Assembly: GCA_963851215.1 (NCBI GenBank)
Contig: CAWKOG010000020.1
Location: 620,001-684,000 of the forward strand
Source: DATKFM01 sp963851215
GTDB taxonomy: Bacteria > Pseudomonadota > Alphaproteobacteria > Dongiales > Dongiaceae
Length of the DNA stretch: 64,000 bases
Reading direction: 5' to 3'
Part shown: positions 18,956 to 29,942 of the stretch, piece after piece
Numbering within the stretch: the stretch's first letter is position 1
Layout: each line of letters opens with the position of its first letter
Notes under the pieces: model-generated
What the model was told of the DNA's origin: nothing
Seen by the model: the letters and a program-made list of their open reading frames with translations, nothing else
Database searches by the model: none
Made by a program: the position numbers and the translations under genes

Positions 18956-19867
18956 CTAATCCCGATAGGTGATGGGCGCGCCCAGCCATGTCGACCCATG
19001 GCGCTCCCAGTAGAGATCATGGAACCGCCTGGTGACCGGACCCGGCCGGCCATTGGCCAGAATGCGATCGTCGACGATCGACACCGGCATGATGCCGCCG
19101 GCCGTGCTGGTGATGAATAGCTCGTCGGCCTCGCGGACTTCGTCAGCGGGAACGGCGCGCAGCTGGCAATCGACGCCCAGTTCCTTCGCCAGCTCAATCA
19201 CGCAGCGCCGGGTCATGCCCTCGAAAACGCCGCGATCCGGCGTCGCCAGGGCGCCGTCGCGGACGCTGAAGATGTTGAAGCCCGGACCTTCGGTGACATT
19301 GCCCAGGTGATCCACCAGCACCGGCACGATCGCGTCGCGCTCATAGGCCTCGAAGATGCCCATGGTCAGGTCCAGCCAGTGGAAATTCTTGATCCGCGGA
19401 TCCACGGAATCCGCAGGGATCCGTTTCACATCGCTGATGATCATCTTCAGCCCTTCGCGGCGCTGGTCGTCATTGGCGATCCAGACGAAGGGCTGGGCGA
19501 AGGCGTAGAAGCGGTTCTCGCACAGGCGCGGATCGCGGCTGCCCTTCGCCGGTATGCCGCGGGTGCAGGTCATCTGAACATAGGAGTCGCGCAGTCCGGT
19601 CCTGATGACGCACTCCGTCAGAATCTCCGCGATCTGCTGGCCGTCGAAAGGCAGCTTCATCCGCAAGCCCTTCATCGACTCATGAAAGCGGTCGATGTGA
19701 TCGCCGAGCCGGAAGAACCGCCCCTTCCAGACATGGGCCACGTCATAGGTCGCATCGGAGCGCACGAAGCCGCGGTCGATGATCGGTACGCAGGCCTGGG
19801 ACAGCGGCACATACTTGCCATTCACATAGGCGATCCCCTCCGAGGGGAGCGGTGCGGTTTCAGCCAC
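18956..19867 (-). CDS. Class IV PLP aminotransferase resembling (R)-selective amine transaminases
   Basis: A 303-residue fold-type IV transaminase, the group of branched-chain and D-amino acid transaminases. The Schiff-base lysine is Lys160 in DPRIKNFHW. Features that recall known (R)-amine transaminases (Arthrobacter, Aspergillus terreus type), compared from memory, are RGFVRSDATYDVAHVWKGRF (32-51), the pair VTEGPGFNIF, and FITSTAGGIMPV near 264. D-alanine or branched-chain enzymes usually differ at these places. It probably swaps an amino group between an amine or D-amino acid and pyruvate. It heads a two-gene unit with the EamA transporter. Fold IV transaminase is certain; the (R)-amine subtype is a reasoned guess. 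Confidence 0.88.
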   Translation of the reverse strand: MAETAPLPSEGIAYVNGKYVPLSQACVPIIDRGFVRSDATYDVAHVWKGRFFRLGDHIDRFHESMKGLRMKLPFDGQQIAEILTECVIRTGLRDSYVQMTCTRGIPAKGSRDPRLCENRFYAFAQPFVWIANDDQRREGLKMIISDVKRIPADSVDPRIKNFHWLDLTMGIFEAYERDAIVPVLVDHLGNVTEGPGFNIFSVRDGALATPDRGVFEGMTRRCVIELAKELGVDCQLRAVPADEVREADELFITSTAGGIMPVSIVDDRILANGRPGPVTRRFHDLYWERHGSTWLGAPITYRD

Positions 19868-19898
19868 GCTCGGTCTCCATGTGCATCGAACGCTTCAT

Positions 19899-21098
19899 TC
19901 ACATGCCCCGCGGGACATGCCGGCTGAGCCAGGTGCAGCTCAGCAGGACGAGGCTCACCACGCCGAAGACGATCCACAGCTCGTCGAACAGCGCCAGCAG
20001 CAGGGAAAACACGGCAAAGGGAATCAGGGCGGCGAGATCGCGGTAGAGCGTGAACACCATCGTCATCTCCGCCCGCTCCCGCGTCTTCACCGCGCGCAGG
20101 AAGGTCACCATGCCCACGGAATCCAGGGTGACGGCGCCAAGCCCGCTGGTGACCAGCAGAATGCAGCCGAGCAGCGGCGGCCCGTCGAACATCATCACCA
20201 ACGCCGCCGCCAGCGTGCCGGCGGCGCAATAGGTGTAGGCGGCCATCATCGTCAGCCGCAGCCCGACCCGCCGCGCGATCCAGCCGGCAATCGGCGTCAG
20301 GAAGAGGAACGAGGTCGACGCCGATTGCAGATAGCCCGGCGCGTCCTGCCCCATCAGGGAATCGGCGGTGTAGATCGGGCCATAGATGAACAGCGCCACC
20401 CACCAGGTCTCCCTCGCGAAGTTCAGGACCCAGGCCAGCCTCAGACGCGGCTGCTGCAGGAAGCGGCGGATATGCGGCAGCGGATTGGCGTCCCGCGGCT
20501 GGTCCGAGGTATCGGCGGCGCCATACTCCAGCCGCAGCCGCCAGAAATAGGTCAGCAGCAGCAGCACGCAGAACGCGCTCAGGCCGAAGACTGCGTAGGA
20601 CGACACATGGTTGAGCAGCATGATGCCCAGCAGCGGCCCGCCCGACCAGGCGATGCCCGAGAAGAATGTGCGCACCGGCTCCGACCGCGCCAGGTCCTTC
20701 TTCTTGATATAGGTCATGATGTACAGGTTGATCAGATTCAGCAGGCAGGCCGCCGCGAAGGCGCGCATGAACAGCCCGGCGGCAAAGGCGGGCGCGCCGT
20801 TCAGCATGAAAAGACCATTGGCGCTCAACAGCAGAGACGCCGCGATCGTATAGAGCCAGCGCGGCTTCACATGATGCAGGAACCAGGGAATGAACAGCGA
20901 GGCCGCGGCCCCGCCGGCGCCCGCCGACAGGAACATGGCGCTGACCAGGCTCTTGCTGCCCAACATCTCGTAGCCGACCACCGGCAGCACGCCCGACAGC
21001 AGCGAGCGCGCCATGGAGTTGAACAGGAACAGCATGGCGAAGACCACCGCGCCCGGCCTGGTCAACGCGCGCGAGATCGCGCTGATATCGGTCGGCAT
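19899..21098 (-). CDS. MFS transporter
   Basis: A 399-residue membrane protein with about 12 helices and the major facilitator organisation. A basic loop lies between helices 2 and 3 (HHVKPRWLY), a long cytoplasmic loop falls around 200-225, and WIARRVGLRLTMM resembles the second-half motif A. No substrate signature is seen. It lies 31 bases upstream of the transaminase gene on the same strand, so MFS, transaminase and EamA carrier may share one transcript. Confidence 0.85.
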   Translation of the reverse strand: MPTDISAISRALTRPGAVVFAMLFLFNSMARSLLSGVLPVVGYEMLGSKSLVSAMFLSAGAGGAAASLFIPWFLHHVKPRWLYTIAASLLLSANGLFMLNGAPAFAAGLFMRAFAAACLLNLINLYIMTYIKKKDLARSEPVRTFFSGIAWSGGPLLGIMLLNHVSSYAVFGLSAFCVLLLLTYFWRLRLEYGAADTSDQPRDANPLPHIRRFLQQPRLRLAWVLNFARETWWVALFIYGPIYTADSLMGQDAPGYLQSASTSFLFLTPIAGWIARRVGLRLTMMAAYTYCAAGTLAAALVMMFDGPPLLGCILLVTSGLGAVTLDSVGMVTFLRAVKTRERAEMTMVFTLYRDLAALIPFAVFSLLLALFDELWIVFGVVSLVLLSCTWLSRHVPRGM

Positions 21099-21194
21099 GG
21101 GTACCTAGGTCTCTAAAAGGGGTGCGGAAAATCCCGGAAGCGGGCGTCGCGCCATCATAGCGGCGCTTCGCGCCTCGCGCCATTGCGCTGCGAC

Positions 21195-21880
21195 CTAGAT
21201 CAGCGTGCCCGCGGCCTTTTCACCCTCGGCCGGCGCAAAGCAATCCGGCGTTTCGTTGCGCGAGGAGTTGACCACCGTCGACACCGGATAAGCGCGCAAC
21301 AGCTTGGCCGGAAAGGGCCGCAGCAGCGCCGCGGCGTCGGTCCCCTCGAGCCACGGCCGCCATGTCATGCTTCTCCAGCATGACCGGCATGCGATTGTGG
21401 ATGGGCGCCACCACCTCGTTCGCTGTCGGTGGTGATGATCGTAAAACTCTCCAGCGGCGCCTTGGTTTCGGGATCGCGCCAGCTCTCCCACAGACCGGCG
21501 AAGCAGAAGGGCGCGCTATCGGCCAAATGGAACCGCCAGGGCAGCTTTTTCGTCCCCTCCTTCCGCCACTCATAGAACCCGTCCGCCGGCACCAGGCAAC
21601 GCCGCTGGCGGAAGGCGGTGCGGAAGGCCGGCTGGGTCGCCACCGTCTCGCTCCGGGCATTGATCAGCCGGGCTGATATCGACTTGTCCTTGGCCCAGGA
21701 GGGGATCAGCCCCCAGCGCATCTGCAGCAGATGCATGCCGCCACCCTCGTCCCGGCGGAACACCGCCGCCTCCTGGGTTGGCGCGATGTTGTAGCGCGGC
21801 GCCAGGTTGGGCCGTTCCGGGAACTCGAACAGGTGCCGCAGCCCCTCCACCGGCGTCGTCAGGCTATAGCGTCCGCACAT
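21195..21880 (-). pseudogene. yedK: YedK/HMCES family SRAP protein (two frameshifts)
   Basis: SRAP proteins cross-link covalently to abasic sites in single-stranded DNA through Cys2 and so protect them. The start MCGRYSLTTPVEGL carries the essential Cys2. The conserved NIAPTQ, WGLIPSWAKD, NARSETVATQPAFR and CLVPADGFYEWRKEG segments are all present in the first frame. The His-bearing segment APIHNRMPV continues in a second frame after a break near 21420-21430, and the C-terminal WLEGTDAAALLRPFP lies in a third after a break near 21355-21370. The essential residues are all encoded, so this is likely an intact gene with sequence errors. It is divergent from cysQ. Confidence 0.85.
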
Positions 21881-22037
21881 GTTCTTGTTATCGCTGCCTC
21901 TCCGGCGCATTCCCAGCCGGGTTTTCTCCTTGTGACTGATAGCGCCATCCCTATGATCCCGTCGCCTTTCCCGGGAGTCCAGCCGCGGCCATGTCCAACC
22001 CTTCACTCGAGCGATCGACGAAGCCCTGCTCCAGGCC

Positions 22038-22790
22038 GTGGAGGAGATCGCCGAGCGCGCCGGCGAGGTCATCATGGGCTTCTACAGCCGCGACATCGCC
22101 GTAACGCGGAAAGCCGACGCCTCGCCGGTCACCGAGGCGGACGAGGCGGCCGAGCGCGCCATCCTGCCGGCGCTGGCGGCGCTCGCGCCGGAGATCCCCG
22201 CGATTTCCGAGGAGGCCGTCTCCAAAGGCCAGGCGCCCGACGCTGCCACCATCGCCCGCGCCGGCCGCTTCTGGTTGGTCGACCCCCTCGATGGCACGCG
22301 GGAATATATCAACCGCAATGGCGAGTTCACGGTGAACATCGCCTTGATCGAGTCAGGGCGCCCCGTGCTGGGCGTGGTGCATCTGCCGGCGCTGGCGGTC
22401 ACCTATGGCGGCATTGCTGGGAAATTTGCCGAGTCCAAGCGCGGCGGCAAGCGGCAGCGTATCGCCGTCCGCAAGATCCCGCTGGACGGCGCCATCGTTC
22501 TCTCCAGCCGCTCCCATGGCGACGAGTCGGCGATGAAAAGCTTTCTCGGCGAAACCAAAGTGGAAAGCTGGCGCATCGCCGGCAGCGCGCTGAAATTCTG
22601 CCAGGTGGCCGAAGGCATCGCCGATCTCTATCCGCGACTCGGCCGCACCATGGAGTGGGATACGGCCGCCGGTCACGCGGTCGTGCTCGGCGCCGGCGGC
22701 GTCGTGACGCGACTCGATGGCGGCGAACTTACCTATGGCAAAACAAACTATGAGAACCCGCATTTCGTCGCGCGCGGTGCATCGCAATAG
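22038..22790 (+). CDS. cysQ: 3'(2'),5'-bisphosphate nucleotidase CysQ
   Basis: A member of the inositol monophosphatase superfamily that hydrolyses PAP/PAPS by-products of sulfate activation. Metal ligands are visible in AISEEAVSKG, in FWLVDPLDGTREYI (DPxDGT motif) and in MEWDTAAGHAVVL. The frame opens at GTG 22038 (VEEIAERAGEVIMGFY). The natural start is probably ATG 21991: its first residues join in frame after one missing base near 22009, giving about 266 residues, the usual CysQ length. Confidence 0.88.
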   Translation: MEEIAERAGEVIMGFYSRDIAVTRKADASPVTEADEAAERAILPALAALAPEIPAISEEAVSKGQAPDAATIARAGRFWLVDPLDGTREYINRNGEFTVNIALIESGRPVLGVVHLPALAVTYGGIAGKFAESKRGGKRQRIAVRKIPLDGAIVLSSRSHGDESAMKSFLGETKVESWRIAGSALKFCQVAEGIADLYPRLGRTMEWDTAAGHAVVLGAGGVVTRLDGGELTYGKTNYENPHFVARGASQ

Positions 22791-22867
22791 CCCGACATAA
22801 TCTTGCTTTCTGCGTGTTGCGGCGCGCCGCATATTGACTCGCGCAATGCGTCAGTACCACGATCATA

Positions 22868-23040
22868 GTCAATGGAGACGCCGAAAATTCGGTGCTTTTC
22901 ATTACACGCTCAACGCCAGCGGCGTTGAACGACAGATTGCCGCAATACCTGTGCGGCAACATCGGCGGTGGACCCATGACCGCGGATGGGCACGCGCCGG
23001 ACAAACGTCAGAAGAGCCGCTCCTCAGGAGCGGCTCTTTG
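22868..23040 (+). ncRNA. Candidate structured small RNA
   Basis: About 170 bases with consecutive perfect hairpins: CCGAA/TTCGG at about 22876, TCAACGCC/GGCGTTGA (8 bp, 3-base loop) at 22911-22929, TTGCCGCA/TGCGGCAA (8 bp) at 22937-22959, then an intrinsic terminator at 23012-23040. A TTGACT box at 22834 could be a -35 element, but its -10 is weak. I do not recognise the family (not SRP, tmRNA or RNase P RNA). The 5' end is approximate. Confidence 0.35.
23012..23040 (+). terminator. Strong intrinsic terminator
   Basis: An 11-bp stem AAGAGCCGCTC / GAGCGGCTCTT with a 5-base loop is followed by TTTGTTTG. It lies 220 bases beyond cysQ, too far to be a typical cysQ terminator, which is why a separate transcript is suspected. 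Confidence 0.8.
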
Positions 23041-23089
23041 TTTGTGGGGTGATCAAATTGCGCTGGGAATTAGAGAGTAGAAACAAATT

Positions 23090-23114
23090 CCCCTCTCCCC
23101 ATGGGGGAGAGGGG
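23090..23114. repeat. REP-like palindrome (CCCTCTCCCC ... GGGGAGAGGG)
   Basis: A 10-bp perfect inverted repeat. The same unit recurs at 36107-36128 and, in variant form, at 36269-36293, so it is a dispersed intergenic palindrome. Confidence 0.6.
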
Positions 23115-23229
23115 GTTCTTGAAAACTCGCTGCCATGGGAAAACCTGACCAAAGATATTCGGTCAGACGCCAATAACTACAGCGCCCGCGCTTTGCCAGT
23201 GCGTGCGCGCCGTGCTATCGCCGCCGGCC

Positions 23230-24211
23230 ATGTCCGCCGATCGACACAACGAAGCCGCAGCCACGCCGCCGGTTCCCGCGACCGCCGACAACATCGCCCG
23301 CGCGGCGGAGATCCTGCGCCGCGGCGGGCTGGTGGCGTTTCCGACGGAGACTGTCTACGGCCTGGGCGGCGACGCCACCGACGACCGGGCCGTCGCCGCG
23401 ATCTTCGAGGCCAAAGGCCGGCCGAAATTCAATCCGCTGATCGTTCATGTGCCGGACGCCGCCGCGGCCTTTGCACTGGGCGTCGCCACTGAGACTCGGC
23501 GCGCAAGCTGGCCGCCGCCTTTTGGCCCGGGCCGCTGACCTTGGTCATGCAGCGGGCGCTAGGCTGCCCGGTATCGCTTCTCGCCAGCGCCGGCCTCGAC
23601 AGCCTGGCCGTGCGCGTCCCCCGGCACCCAGTGGCCCAGGCGCTGTTGCGCGCCGCCGGCCGGCCGCTCGCCGCACCCTCGGCCAACCGCTCGGGCAAGG
23701 TCAGCCCGACCACCGCGCAGCATGTTGCCGAAAGCCTCGGCAACCGTGTCGAGCTGATCCTCGACGGCGGCGCCTGTCCGGTGGGCATCGAGTCGACGGT
23801 GGTGGATGTGTCCGGCGCCGTCGCCGGTATTGCTACGCCATGGCGGCGTGACGCAGGAAGAGATCGAAGCTGTCATCGGCAAGCTGGCGCCGGCCGCGCC
23901 CTCGCCGACGCCGAAATCTCCCGGGCCAGTTGGAAAGCCACTATGCGCCCGCCCTGCCCCTGCGCCTCGATATCCGCGACGTGAAACCGGACGAAGCGCT
24001 TCTCGCCTTCGGACCCGAGAGCGCCTCCGGGCGCGCGCACGAACTGAACCTCAGCCCATCGGGCGATCTCGTGGAGGCCGCCGCCAATCTCTTCGCCATG
24101 CTGCGGCGGCTCGACGCGTCCGGCTGCCGCGCCATCGCCGTGATGCCGATTCCCGACACCGGCCTCGGCCGCGCCATCAACGACCGTCTGCGCCGCGCCG
24201 CGACGCGCTAA
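23230..24211 (+). pseudogene. tsaC: Threonylcarbamoyl-AMP synthase, Sua5 type (three frameshifts)
   Basis: The enzyme makes threonylcarbamoyl-AMP from threonine, bicarbonate and ATP for the t6A37 modification of ANN-decoding tRNAs. The YrdC domain is plain: GGLVAFPTETVYGLGGDA and KGRPKFNPLIVHV in the first frame, WPGPLTLVMQR, VRVPRHPVAQALL, PSANRSGKVSPT and GIESTVVDVSG in the second. LLRHGGVTQEEIEAVIG is in a third frame, and the C-terminal Sua5 domain (LESHYAPALPLRLDIRD onward) in a fourth. Breaks fall at about 23491-23500, 23825-23833 and 23924-23927. This function is normally needed for growth, so sequence error is much likelier than decay. It converges with the DCC gene, overlapping by 4 bases. 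Confidence 0.9.
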
Positions 24212-24627
24212 GCCGATAAACCGCGCGACGATGTCGGGCGTCGGCACCAGGCAGACCTCGCGCCGCCCGAACCAACTGTAACGATTGCGCGCGACAGAGC
24301 GTAGACCACGTCCCGCAGCCCGCGCGGCACGATTGCGCCGGCCCGGAACCACGGCCAGGGCCAGCGCAGATGGCGCACCATGCGGAACCAAGCGGTGGAT
24401 TTCTCGTACACCACCCCATCCTCGACGAAATAGAAGCTGTCATAGACATCCAGCGGCAGCCCATGGCGCGCCAGGAACGCCTGCCCCAGCGGCGATTGCA
24501 CGGCGGCAAAGCGCAGCCGTGCGGCCGGGTCGCGGGCGATGGCAAACCGCACCCAGCCGCTGCAAAGATTGCAGACGCCGTCGAACAGCATCACCGGCGC
24601 GCCGCCGGCTGCTTCGGGAATGATCAT
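24208..24627 (-). CDS. DCC family thiol-disulfide oxidoreductase-like protein (DUF393; C-terminal frameshift)
   Basis: A ~140-residue thioredoxin-like protein with the defining motif FDGVCNLCSGWV near residue 16; the CxxC is a presumed redox site. The family's role is not settled. After PRGLRDVVYAL the listed frame becomes meaningless, whereas the neighbouring frame reads VARNRYSWFGRREVCLVPTPDIVARFIG, the expected family ending. A shift therefore lies near 24285. ATG 24627 is used; a TTG 12 bases upstream also lies in frame. Confidence 0.8.
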   Translation of the reverse strand: MIIPEAAGGAPVMLFDGVCNLCSGWVRFAIARDPAARLRFAAVQSPLGQAFLARHGLPLDVYDSFYFVEDGVVYEKSTAWFRMVRHLRWPWPWFRAGAIVPRGLRDVVYALSRAIVTVGSGGARSAWCRRPTSSRGLSA

Positions 24628-24639
24628 TTCCTTACGCAA

Positions 24640-24958
24640 GGTGGTCTGATGCGCCCTTCATCTTGCAATAATACGATCTTACGTATAATCTGTCAACACC
24701 AAACTGAAATAACATCATTCTATGCCAGTCCCGGATAAAACATATTAATCAATACGCATATGCCATACTATTGCATGCCAACACTGGAGCAGCGCACGTC
24801 TTCCCGCTGACATCCGGCAGGGCGAATTCTCGCTTGGCATGGGGTTCATCGCACGGATTTCCGCCGCCGCTGGACCATCCGGCGGAACGCCGCCCGAGAC
24901 GAGGTTCCGTACCCGGAAATCCGTTTGGGCCACGGCAGGCGGCGGACTAGTTATCCGC
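24640..24958. other. AT-richer intergenic region upstream of the FAD oxidoreductase
   Basis: This 319-base gap is visibly more AT-rich than its surroundings near 24640-24780. It contains one sigma-70-like promoter candidate (separate entry). No further gene is seen. Confidence 0.5.
24663..24689 (+). promoter_or_regulatory. Candidate sigma-70 promoter
   Basis: TTGCAA (24663-24668) and a consensus TATAAT (24684-24689) are separated by 15 bases, shorter than ideal. It points to the FAD oxidoreductase gene 270 bases downstream. The spacer includes the inverted repeat ATACG/CGTAT. Confidence 0.35.
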
Positions 24959-26407
<1,449 letters not shown>

Positions 26408-26409
26408 CC

Positions 26410-28190
26410 GTGACCTACACCGCCCCCGTCCGCGACATGCTGTTCGCCCTCGACACCGTCGCCGGCATCGGCGATCTGGCGCAGCTGCCCGTCTATCACG
26501 AGGTGACACCGGACCTGACGGCGAGCGTGCTGGAGGAGGCCGGCCGCTTCGCCGGCGAAGTGCTGGCGCCCTTGAACCGCACCGGCGACATCCAGGGCAG
26601 CCGGCTGGAGAATGGCGTGGTGCGCACGCCCGACGGTTTCGCCGATGCCTATCGGCAGTTCTGCGACGGCGGCTGGAACGGCCTGCCCTTCGATCCCGCC
26701 TTCGGCGGCCAAGGCCTGCCCTGGGTGCTGGGCTCGGCGGTGCAGGAGATGTGGGACGGCGCCAACATGGCCTTCGGCCTCTGCCCGCTGCTGACCAAGG
26801 CCGCCGTGGATGCGCTGCACAGCTTTGGCACGGCGGCGCAGAAGGCGAAGTATTTGGCGCCGCTGGTCCATGGCCGCTGGTCCGGGCACGATGAACCTGA
26901 CCGAGCCCCAGGCGGGTTCCGACGTCGGCGCCCTGCGGACCCGCGCGGTGAAGAACGGCGAGCATTACCGCCTGACCGGCCAGAAAATCTTCATCACCTA
27001 TGGCGACCACGATATGGCCGAGAACATCGTCCATATGGTGCTGGCGCGCACCCCCGATGCACCGCCGGGCGTGAAAGGCCTGTCGCTGTTCATCGTGCCG
27101 AAAATCATGGTGGGCGCCGACGGCAAGCTGGGCGCGCGCAACGATATCCGCACCGTCTCGCTCGAGCATAAGATGGGCATCAATGGCAGCCCCACCGCGA
27201 TCCTCGCCTATGGCGACGACAGCGGCGCCTTCGCCGAGCTGGTGGGCGAGGAAAACCGCGGCATCGAATACATGTTCGCGATGATGAACAACGCCCGGCT
27301 TTCCATCGGCATCGAGGGTCTGGGCATCGCCGAGCGCGCCTATCAGATGGCCCGCGACTATGCGCGCCAGCGGGTGCAGAGCCGCGCCGCCGACAGCGCC
27401 GATCATCAGCCGGTGCCGATCATCCGGCATCCCGATGTGCGGCGCATGCTCATGACCATGCGGGCGAGCGTCGACGCCATGCGCGCCATCATTTATTACA
27501 CGGCGGCGGCCATCGACCGCGCCAAGCATTTGCCGGACGCCAGGCGATCGCGCTGCCTGGCTGGGCGAGGCGGAGCTGCTGACGCCCGTCGCCAAGGCTT
27601 GGTGCACCGATACCGCCTGCACGATCACGTCGCTGGCGGTACAGGTCCATGGTGGCCTCGGCTTCATCGAGCAGACCGGCGTAGCGCAGCTCTACCGCGA
27701 TGCGCGCATCGCGCCGATCTATGAGGGCACCAACGGCATCCAGGCCAACGATCTGGTGGGACGCAAGCTGATGCGCGACGGCGGCGCTTCGGCGCGGGCG
27801 TTCTTTGCGCAAATTCGTGCAGTGGCCAACGCCGCCAGCGGCGGTGGTTCGCTGCCGCAGATCGGCTCAGCACTGGGCCAGGGTCTGGAAGCACTGGAAC
27901 AGGCGACCCATTGGCTGATCGAGACCTGGCCGCAAGACAAGCGCCTCGCCCTCAGCGGCGCGACTCCCTATCTGCAGCTTTTCGGTCTGGTGACCGGCGC
28001 CGTCCTGCTGGCCCGCCAGGCCGAGGCCGCGCAGGCGCTCCGCAATGGCGCCGACCGCGCCTTCCTCGACGGCAAGGTCACCGCCGCCCGATTCTTCTGC
28101 GACAACCTCCTGCCGGCCGCCGCCGGCCTCGCCGCCACCGTGACCGGCGGCGGCCCGAGTATCCTGGAACTGCCGGAGGAATTGTTTTGA
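26410..28190 (+). pseudogene. Acyl-CoA dehydrogenase, DmdC-like long form (two frameshifts)
   Basis: About 593 residues, the length of the long acyl-CoA dehydrogenases that include 3-methylmercaptopropionyl-CoA dehydrogenase (DmdC). Characteristic pieces are FDPAFGGQGLPW, GTMNLTEPQAGSDVGAL, GQKIFITYGDHDMAENI, LEHKMGINGSPT, VHGGLGFIEQTGVAQLYRDARI and the extra C-terminal helical domain ending SILELPEELF. Breaks fall near 26880 and 27540. It starts with GTG two bases after the FAD dehydrogenase. It oxidises an acyl-CoA to the enoyl-CoA with FAD; the natural substrate is not determined, and dmd pathway partners are not seen nearby. Confidence 0.87.
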
Positions 28191-28278
28191 CGGCCTGTGA
28201 CGCCCCCTGGAATTAGCAGTCGATTTGTTCTAGCAAGTCCTGCCCCGCCAGCCCCCAAGACACAGGTCCAAGATCCCA

Positions 28279-29841
28279 ATGCCCATCGCTTCTGACCGTA
28301 AAGTCCTGTTCATCTCGGCCGATCAATGGCGCGGCGAATGCCTGTCGGCGCTCAAGCATGCCTGCGTGAAGACACCCCACCTGGACGCGCTGGCCGCTGA
28401 TGGCGTGCTGTTCAAGAACCACTACACCCAGACCTCGCCCTGCGGGCCGTCGCGCACCAGCCTGCATACGGGCATGTATCTGATGAACCACCGCAGCCTG
28501 CGCAATGGCACGCCGCTGGATGCGCGCCATACCAACATCGCGCTGGAGGCGCGCAAGGGCGGCTACGATCCCATCCTCTTCGGCTATACCGACACCAGCA
28601 TGGACCCGCGGCGCTTCGCGCCCAACGATCCCGCCGTCCATACCTATGAAGGCGTGCTGCCGGGCATGACCGTGGGGCTGCAGCTGCCGGACCATATGGC
28701 CGCCTGGGTCGCCGATCTGCGCGCCAAGGGCTATGACCTGCCGGGCGGGCGGCGCGATGTGTACCGTCCCATGCCGAACTATCCCGGCGCCAAGGAGCGC
28801 GGCATCACCTACAGCCCGCCGATCTTTCCGGCCGAGCATAGCGAGACCACCTTCATCGCCAATGCCGTGCTGAACTATCTGTCGATGCTCCGCGACTCGC
28901 CCTGGTTCATACATGCGGTGTTCCTGCGGCCCCATCCGCCGATAATCGCGCCGGAGCCCTATAACAAGATGTACGACCCGGCGAAGGTGCCGATGCCCAA
29001 GCGGGCCAGAGACTGGACCGAGGAAGCCGACCAGCATCCCTATCTCGCCTACCAGCTCAAGGGGACGCTCGAGGTGAACGGCTACAACGAGAACTACCCG
29101 ATTCCACTCGCCGAGATGGACGAGAAGGAACTGCGGCAGGTACGCGCCACCTATTACGGCATGATCACCCAGGTGGATGACCAGATCGGCCGGCTGATCG
29201 CGTATTTGAAGGAGACGGGCGAATACGACAAGACGCTGATCATCTTCACTTGCGACCATGGCGAAATGCTGGGCGACCATTGGCTCTGGGGAAAGCCGGG
29301 CTATTTCGACGAGGCCTATCACATCCCGCTCATCGTCCGCGATCCGCGGCGCGAAGCCGATGGCGGCCGCGGCAAGATCGTCGGCGAGTTCACCGAGGCT
29401 ATCGACATCATGCCGACGATACTGGACTGGCTCGGTCTGGAGCTGCCTCATCAATGCGACGGCTACAGCCTCTCGCCGTTCCTTCAGGGCCAGCGCCCCA
29501 AAGGCTGGCGCCAAGAGGCCCACTGGGAATACGACTTCAGCGAGATCGCCACGCAGGAAGCGGAGACCGAGCTGGAACTCCATAGCGACCAATGCACGCT
29601 GAACGTCATCCGCGACGACAAGTTCAAGTATGTGCATTTCACCGCATTGCCCCCGCTGTTCTTCGATCTGGAGAAGGATCCCGGCCAATTCCGCAATGTG
29701 GCGCAGGACCCGGTCTATGCGGGCCGTATGCTGGAATACGCGCAGAAGATGCTGTCCTGGCGTATGGAGCATGACGAGCGCACGCTGACCCGCTTCTTTC
29801 TGACATCAGCGGGCGTTGTGGAGCGGCGCCGCGACGCTTAG
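28279..29841 (+). CDS. Sulfatase / phosphonate monoester hydrolase family protein
   Basis: A 520-residue alkaline-phosphatase-superfamily hydrolase. The sulfatase signature CGPSRTSLHTG lies at residues 55-65; Cys55 of C-x-P-S-R should be converted to formylglycine by a maturase. Metal ligands include Asp15 in ISADQWRGE and the pair in FTCDHGEMLGDH around residue 325. There is no signal peptide, so it acts in the cytoplasm, like phosphonate monoester hydrolases and some arylsulfatases. Which ester it cleaves cannot be read from sequence. No formylglycine-generating enzyme gene is seen in the window. Confidence 0.85.
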   Translation: MPIASDRKVLFISADQWRGECLSALKHACVKTPHLDALAADGVLFKNHYTQTSPCGPSRTSLHTGMYLMNHRSLRNGTPLDARHTNIALEARKGGYDPILFGYTDTSMDPRRFAPNDPAVHTYEGVLPGMTVGLQLPDHMAAWVADLRAKGYDLPGGRRDVYRPMPNYPGAKERGITYSPPIFPAEHSETTFIANAVLNYLSMLRDSPWFIHAVFLRPHPPIIAPEPYNKMYDPAKVPMPKRARDWTEEADQHPYLAYQLKGTLEVNGYNENYPIPLAEMDEKELRQVRATYYGMITQVDDQIGRLIAYLKETGEYDKTLIIFTCDHGEMLGDHWLWGKPGYFDEAYHIPLIVRDPRREADGGRGKIVGEFTEAIDIMPTILDWLGLELPHQCDGYSLSPFLQGQRPKGWRQEAHWEYDFSEIATQEAETELELHSDQCTLNVIRDDKFKYVHFTALPPLFFDLEKDPGQFRNVAQDPVYAGRMLEYAQKMLSWRMEHDERTLTRFFLTSAGVVERRRDA

Positions 29842-29942
29842 AGGCTGGTTCAAGCCGCAATCGCCGGCTTGGCCTCGGCCCCTTTGCGGTATATTGCATT
29901 TTTGTTACAAGGCCTGAACCGGCGCTGCTCCCACGTTGTCTG

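Larger units (their letters stand above)
22818..23229. other. Intergenic region with palindrome, structured RNA candidate and repeat
   Basis: The gap of 439 bases between cysQ and tsaC holds a perfect 14-base palindrome (TGCGGCGCGCCGCA, 22818-22831), a run of stem-loops ending in an intrinsic terminator (described separately) and a REP-like palindrome at 23090. Short frames inside it have no ribosome site that I trust. Confidence 0.6.

Noticed and set aside
23012..23114. Possible CRISPR-like or tandem repeat array from adjacent palindromes
   Set aside because: The two palindromes differ in sequence, there is no repeat-spacer periodicity, and no cas gene is present.
26410..28190. A DMSP degradation (dmd) gene cluster built on the DmdC-like and AcuI-like genes
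   Set aside because: The two genes are 31 kb apart and no DmdA, DmdB or DmdD is near. Both families are widespread in general acyl-CoA metabolism.
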